From CAUZIZ01 sp965218775 (GTDB taxonomy: Bacteria > Acidobacteriota > UBA6911 > RPQK01 > JAJDTT01): a stretch of DNA of 64,000 bases. Positions within the stretch are counted from its first letter, which is position 1. Each line of letters starts with the position of its first letter. Made by a program: the position numbers and the translations under genes. Under the pieces are notes generated by a model. The model was not told the DNA's origin. It was given only the letters and a program-made list of their open reading frames with translations, and did not search any database. The stretch lies in NCBI GenBank assembly GCA_965218775.1, contig CBDCLS010000006.1, positions 744,001 to 808,000 on the forward strand. Reading direction: 5' to 3'. Below are positions 62,667 to 64,000 of the stretch, piece after piece.

Positions 62667-63413
62667 ATGGACATCTACCCAACTTACACGGTCGGCGCCA
62701 TCTTCGTGGTCGGCGTCGTGCAGTCAATCCTTGTCTGGGTGGCGCTCTCAGCTGCCATCCTCGAGTTGGACTCGACACGTGCGTTCAAGGGTGTCACACG
62801 CACCGGGCTCGCCGTGCTGCTTGCAGCGTGGTTTAGTTTCATCTTCACGCTCAGCCAGAGCGACACACAGCTCGCGCTGACAGCCTCGGGCGGCCATAGG
62901 CGAGTCTTGTTGGCGCTCTTTACGCCTGCCTTCGCTAGCCTGCTACTGCTTGGCTCGCAGACAGTACGCACCATCTTGGACAAAATCCCCCAACACCAGC
63001 TCATCGGATTTCAGGGAATGCGTACGCTCGGCTTCATCTTTCTGGTACTCACTGACATGGGCTATGTGTCGTCCACCTTCGGTGTCGCCGCAGGGATCGG
63101 GGACGTGACCGTTGGCGTGTTTGCCCTCTACGCAGCCTACGCGTTGTTGCGGGGGAGACCGGGCGGACGATCGATCGCGATCGCTGCAAACGTCGTCGGC
63201 CTGCTGGATGCCACGATGGCGCTTGTGTTGGGGCTGTTTGTCGTGCCGGCTGAGTCCTTTGCGCCGCACATCGTAGCGCGCATCATGTTCGTCCCCTCCT
63301 ATGTCGTAGCCCTCTTCCTGGTCGCCCACATCTATTCGTTACGGGGGCTCATTCTCGGTGTCGGGGAGGCACGATCCGACCGGGTGGCACGCACGGCTAC
63401 ACCCCTCCACTAA
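62667..63413 (+). CDS. Multi-pass integral membrane protein, unknown
   Basis: Protein of 248 residues with about seven hydrophobic segments, e.g. AIFVVGVVQSILVWVALSAA, AFASLLLLGSQTV, DATMALVLGLFVVPAESFAP. I do not recognise its family. ATG start, ribosome site weak. It lies between the truB relic and two repeats, and the TAA stop is in CTAAG. It may have been brought in by the same activity, which is speculation. Confidence 0.55.
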   Translation: MDIYPTYTVGAIFVVGVVQSILVWVALSAAILELDSTRAFKGVTRTGLAVLLAAWFSFIFTLSQSDTQLALTASGGHRRVLLALFTPAFASLLLLGSQTVRTILDKIPQHQLIGFQGMRTLGFIFLVLTDMGYVSSTFGVAAGIGDVTVGVFALYAAYALLRGRPGGRSIAIAANVVGLLDATMALVLGLFVVPAESFAPHIVARIMFVPSYVVALFLVAHIYSLRGLILGVGEARSDRVARTATPLH

Positions 63414-63480
63414 GTACACTGGAACGTAAATACTGCAAACGTCACCGTATTTATGGAACCGTGTTGAACCGTGTACTAAG
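63410..63480. mobile_element. Family B element, 61-bp internal-deletion derivative
   Basis: The element spans 63415-63475, starting TACACTGGAACGTAAATACT and ending in a decayed end, with CTAAG at 63410-63414 and 63476-63480. The left flank contains the stop of the membrane-protein gene, the right flank is shared with family A copy 4. Confidence 0.7.
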
Positions 63481-63664
63481 GGTTTGCGCAAAAATAACTT
63501 GGCATTTTGGCATCTCATTTTCACACCATCTTCGGCCGCTCCTCAATCGCGAAATCCTCAACGTAGACCAGGCTACGCCTGCGGTTTCGCTCAATCGTTC
63601 TCGGCCAAATCTGGTGCAAATTTGAGCGCCAATTCTACCAAGTTATTCTTGCGCAGACCCTAAC
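63476..63664. mobile_element. Family A MITE-like element, copy 4
   Basis: The element spans 63481-63659 (179 bp), left flank CTAAG, right flank CTAAC. Orientation as in copy 2, which it matches closely (both contain the stretch ACCATCTTCGGCCGCTCCTC). Midpoint palindrome CGTAG-ACCAGG-CTACG. Confidence 0.85.
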
Positions 63665-63722
63665 TTAGTTCTCGTCCGTTCGATTGTAAGTGACTGGAAA
63701 TAAAAGGGAAAGAAGAGATTTA

Positions 63723-63808
63723 GGAGCTCCGTTTTTGTCAGGTCCTCTTGGTAGAATAAGTTTGCCAACTAACTCAAAGAAAAGGATTTACGACAAAACT
63801 GGAGCTCC
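63723..63808. promoter_or_regulatory. Inverted repeat before the last transposase gene
   Basis: GGAGCTCCGTTTTTGTC at 63723-63739 and GACAAAACTGGAGCTCC at 63792-63808 match as inverted repeats at 15 of 17 positions. The right arm contains the ribosome site GGAG (63801-63804) of the ATG at 63813, so a folded mRNA would hide it; it could also be an element end. Confidence 0.4.
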
Positions 63809-63812
63809 AACG

Positions 63813-64000
63813 ATGAGAAAGAACAGCGAACCACAGAGGCCGCTCGCCCCTGTGTGGCCCAATCACCGCTTGAGTGACGAGCTCCGCACGATCTCGAAGA
63901 TTCTCGATAAGAATCCCGAGATCCTGGATCTGGTTTTACAAGATCTGTCTGACAAAGTGGATCCCCAAAACGGTTCGCCGGGCCTGAGTGCCGAGCAGCT
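63813..64000 (+). CDS. ISNCY-type transposase, 3'-partial
   Basis: The first 62 codons of a gene cut by the window edge. DELRTISKILDKNPEILDLV, then LQDLSDKVDPQNGSPGLSAE recall the start of ISNCY-family transposases. Too short for catalytic residues. Spaced 8 nt after GGAG in a hairpin arm. Confidence 0.5.
   Translation, partial: MRKNSEPQRPLAPVWPNHRLSDELRTISKILDKNPEILDLVLQDLSDKVDPQNGSPGLSAEQ

Noticed and set aside
1..64000. tRNA, rRNA, tmRNA or CRISPR arrays
   Set aside because: No T-loop-type GGTTCGANTCC arms with matching acceptor stems, no rRNA-like stretch, and no regularly spaced direct repeats were seen. The scan was by eye.

Overview
The window looks like a moderately GC-rich chromosome of a Gram-negative bacterium. 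It has outer-membrane barrel proteins, a Pal lipoprotein, a TolQ/ExbD-type energy module and HtrA. The lineage looks like Acidobacteriota or a neighbour: a carboxypeptidase-regulatory-like outer-membrane protein, a PDZ-7TM-type histidine kinase paired with an NtrC regulator, an Hfq-like Sm protein and a B12-dependent ribonucleotide reductase. The phylum is an inference from gene content; no rRNA or tRNA gene was seen.

Layout. 1-8.5 kb: 3' part of a hydantoinase/oxoprolinase, rlmB, an outer-membrane protein and a two-component system. 9-11.6 kb: TolQ/ExbB, two ExbD/TolR and a TPR protein. 11.6-14.7 kb: eno and gpmI. 15-20.2 kb: three glycosyltransferases, rmlA and rmlB. 20.3-28.4 kb: smpB, pepA, a degenerate Fic-like protein, an Hfq-like protein, a TPR protein, tmk-holB-ricT, and a yggS/yggU pair. 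28.5-31.2 kb: nrdJ. 31.3-40 kb, all on the minus strand: a beta-barrel protein, the heat-shock operon hrcA-grpE-dnaJ-prmA-rsmE, a lipoyl-pathway enzyme and htrA. 40-45.7 kb: a repeat cluster and the helicase gene pcrA/uvrD, whose 3' end is cut off by an IS4-type element. 45.9-48.1 kb: a ParB-like protein and a radical SAM protein of the spore-photoproduct-lyase type. 48.1-53.6 kb: pal and three M16 peptidase-like genes. 53.8-62.6 kb: rimP-nusA-infB-ylxP-nrnA-truB, with truB split by an IS1380-type element. The end holds a membrane protein, two repeats and the start of an ISNCY-type transposase.

The most striking layer is a set of short non-autonomous elements (MITE-like). They fall into at least five families. 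Each has terminal inverted repeats, a palindrome at its exact midpoint, and flanking CTAG, CTAAG or CTTAG direct repeats. Four copies of one family are all exactly 179 bp. Many lie on the stop codon of a gene, because the target CTAG/CTWAG contains TAG or TAA and its duplication keeps the stop intact. Neighbouring elements often share one copy of the target. Some sites carry only 9-14 bp footprints. Two autonomous elements were less benign: one splits truB and one removes the C-terminal domain of PcrA. Both ancestral reading frames can be rebuilt exactly.

Regulation. Several candidate promoters share an 18-bp spacer, and several place the -10 box so close to the start codon that leaderless or near-leaderless mRNAs are likely. 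A terminator hairpin just before rimP matches the known rimP-leader arrangement, and a 179-bp element sits 12 bp upstream of it.
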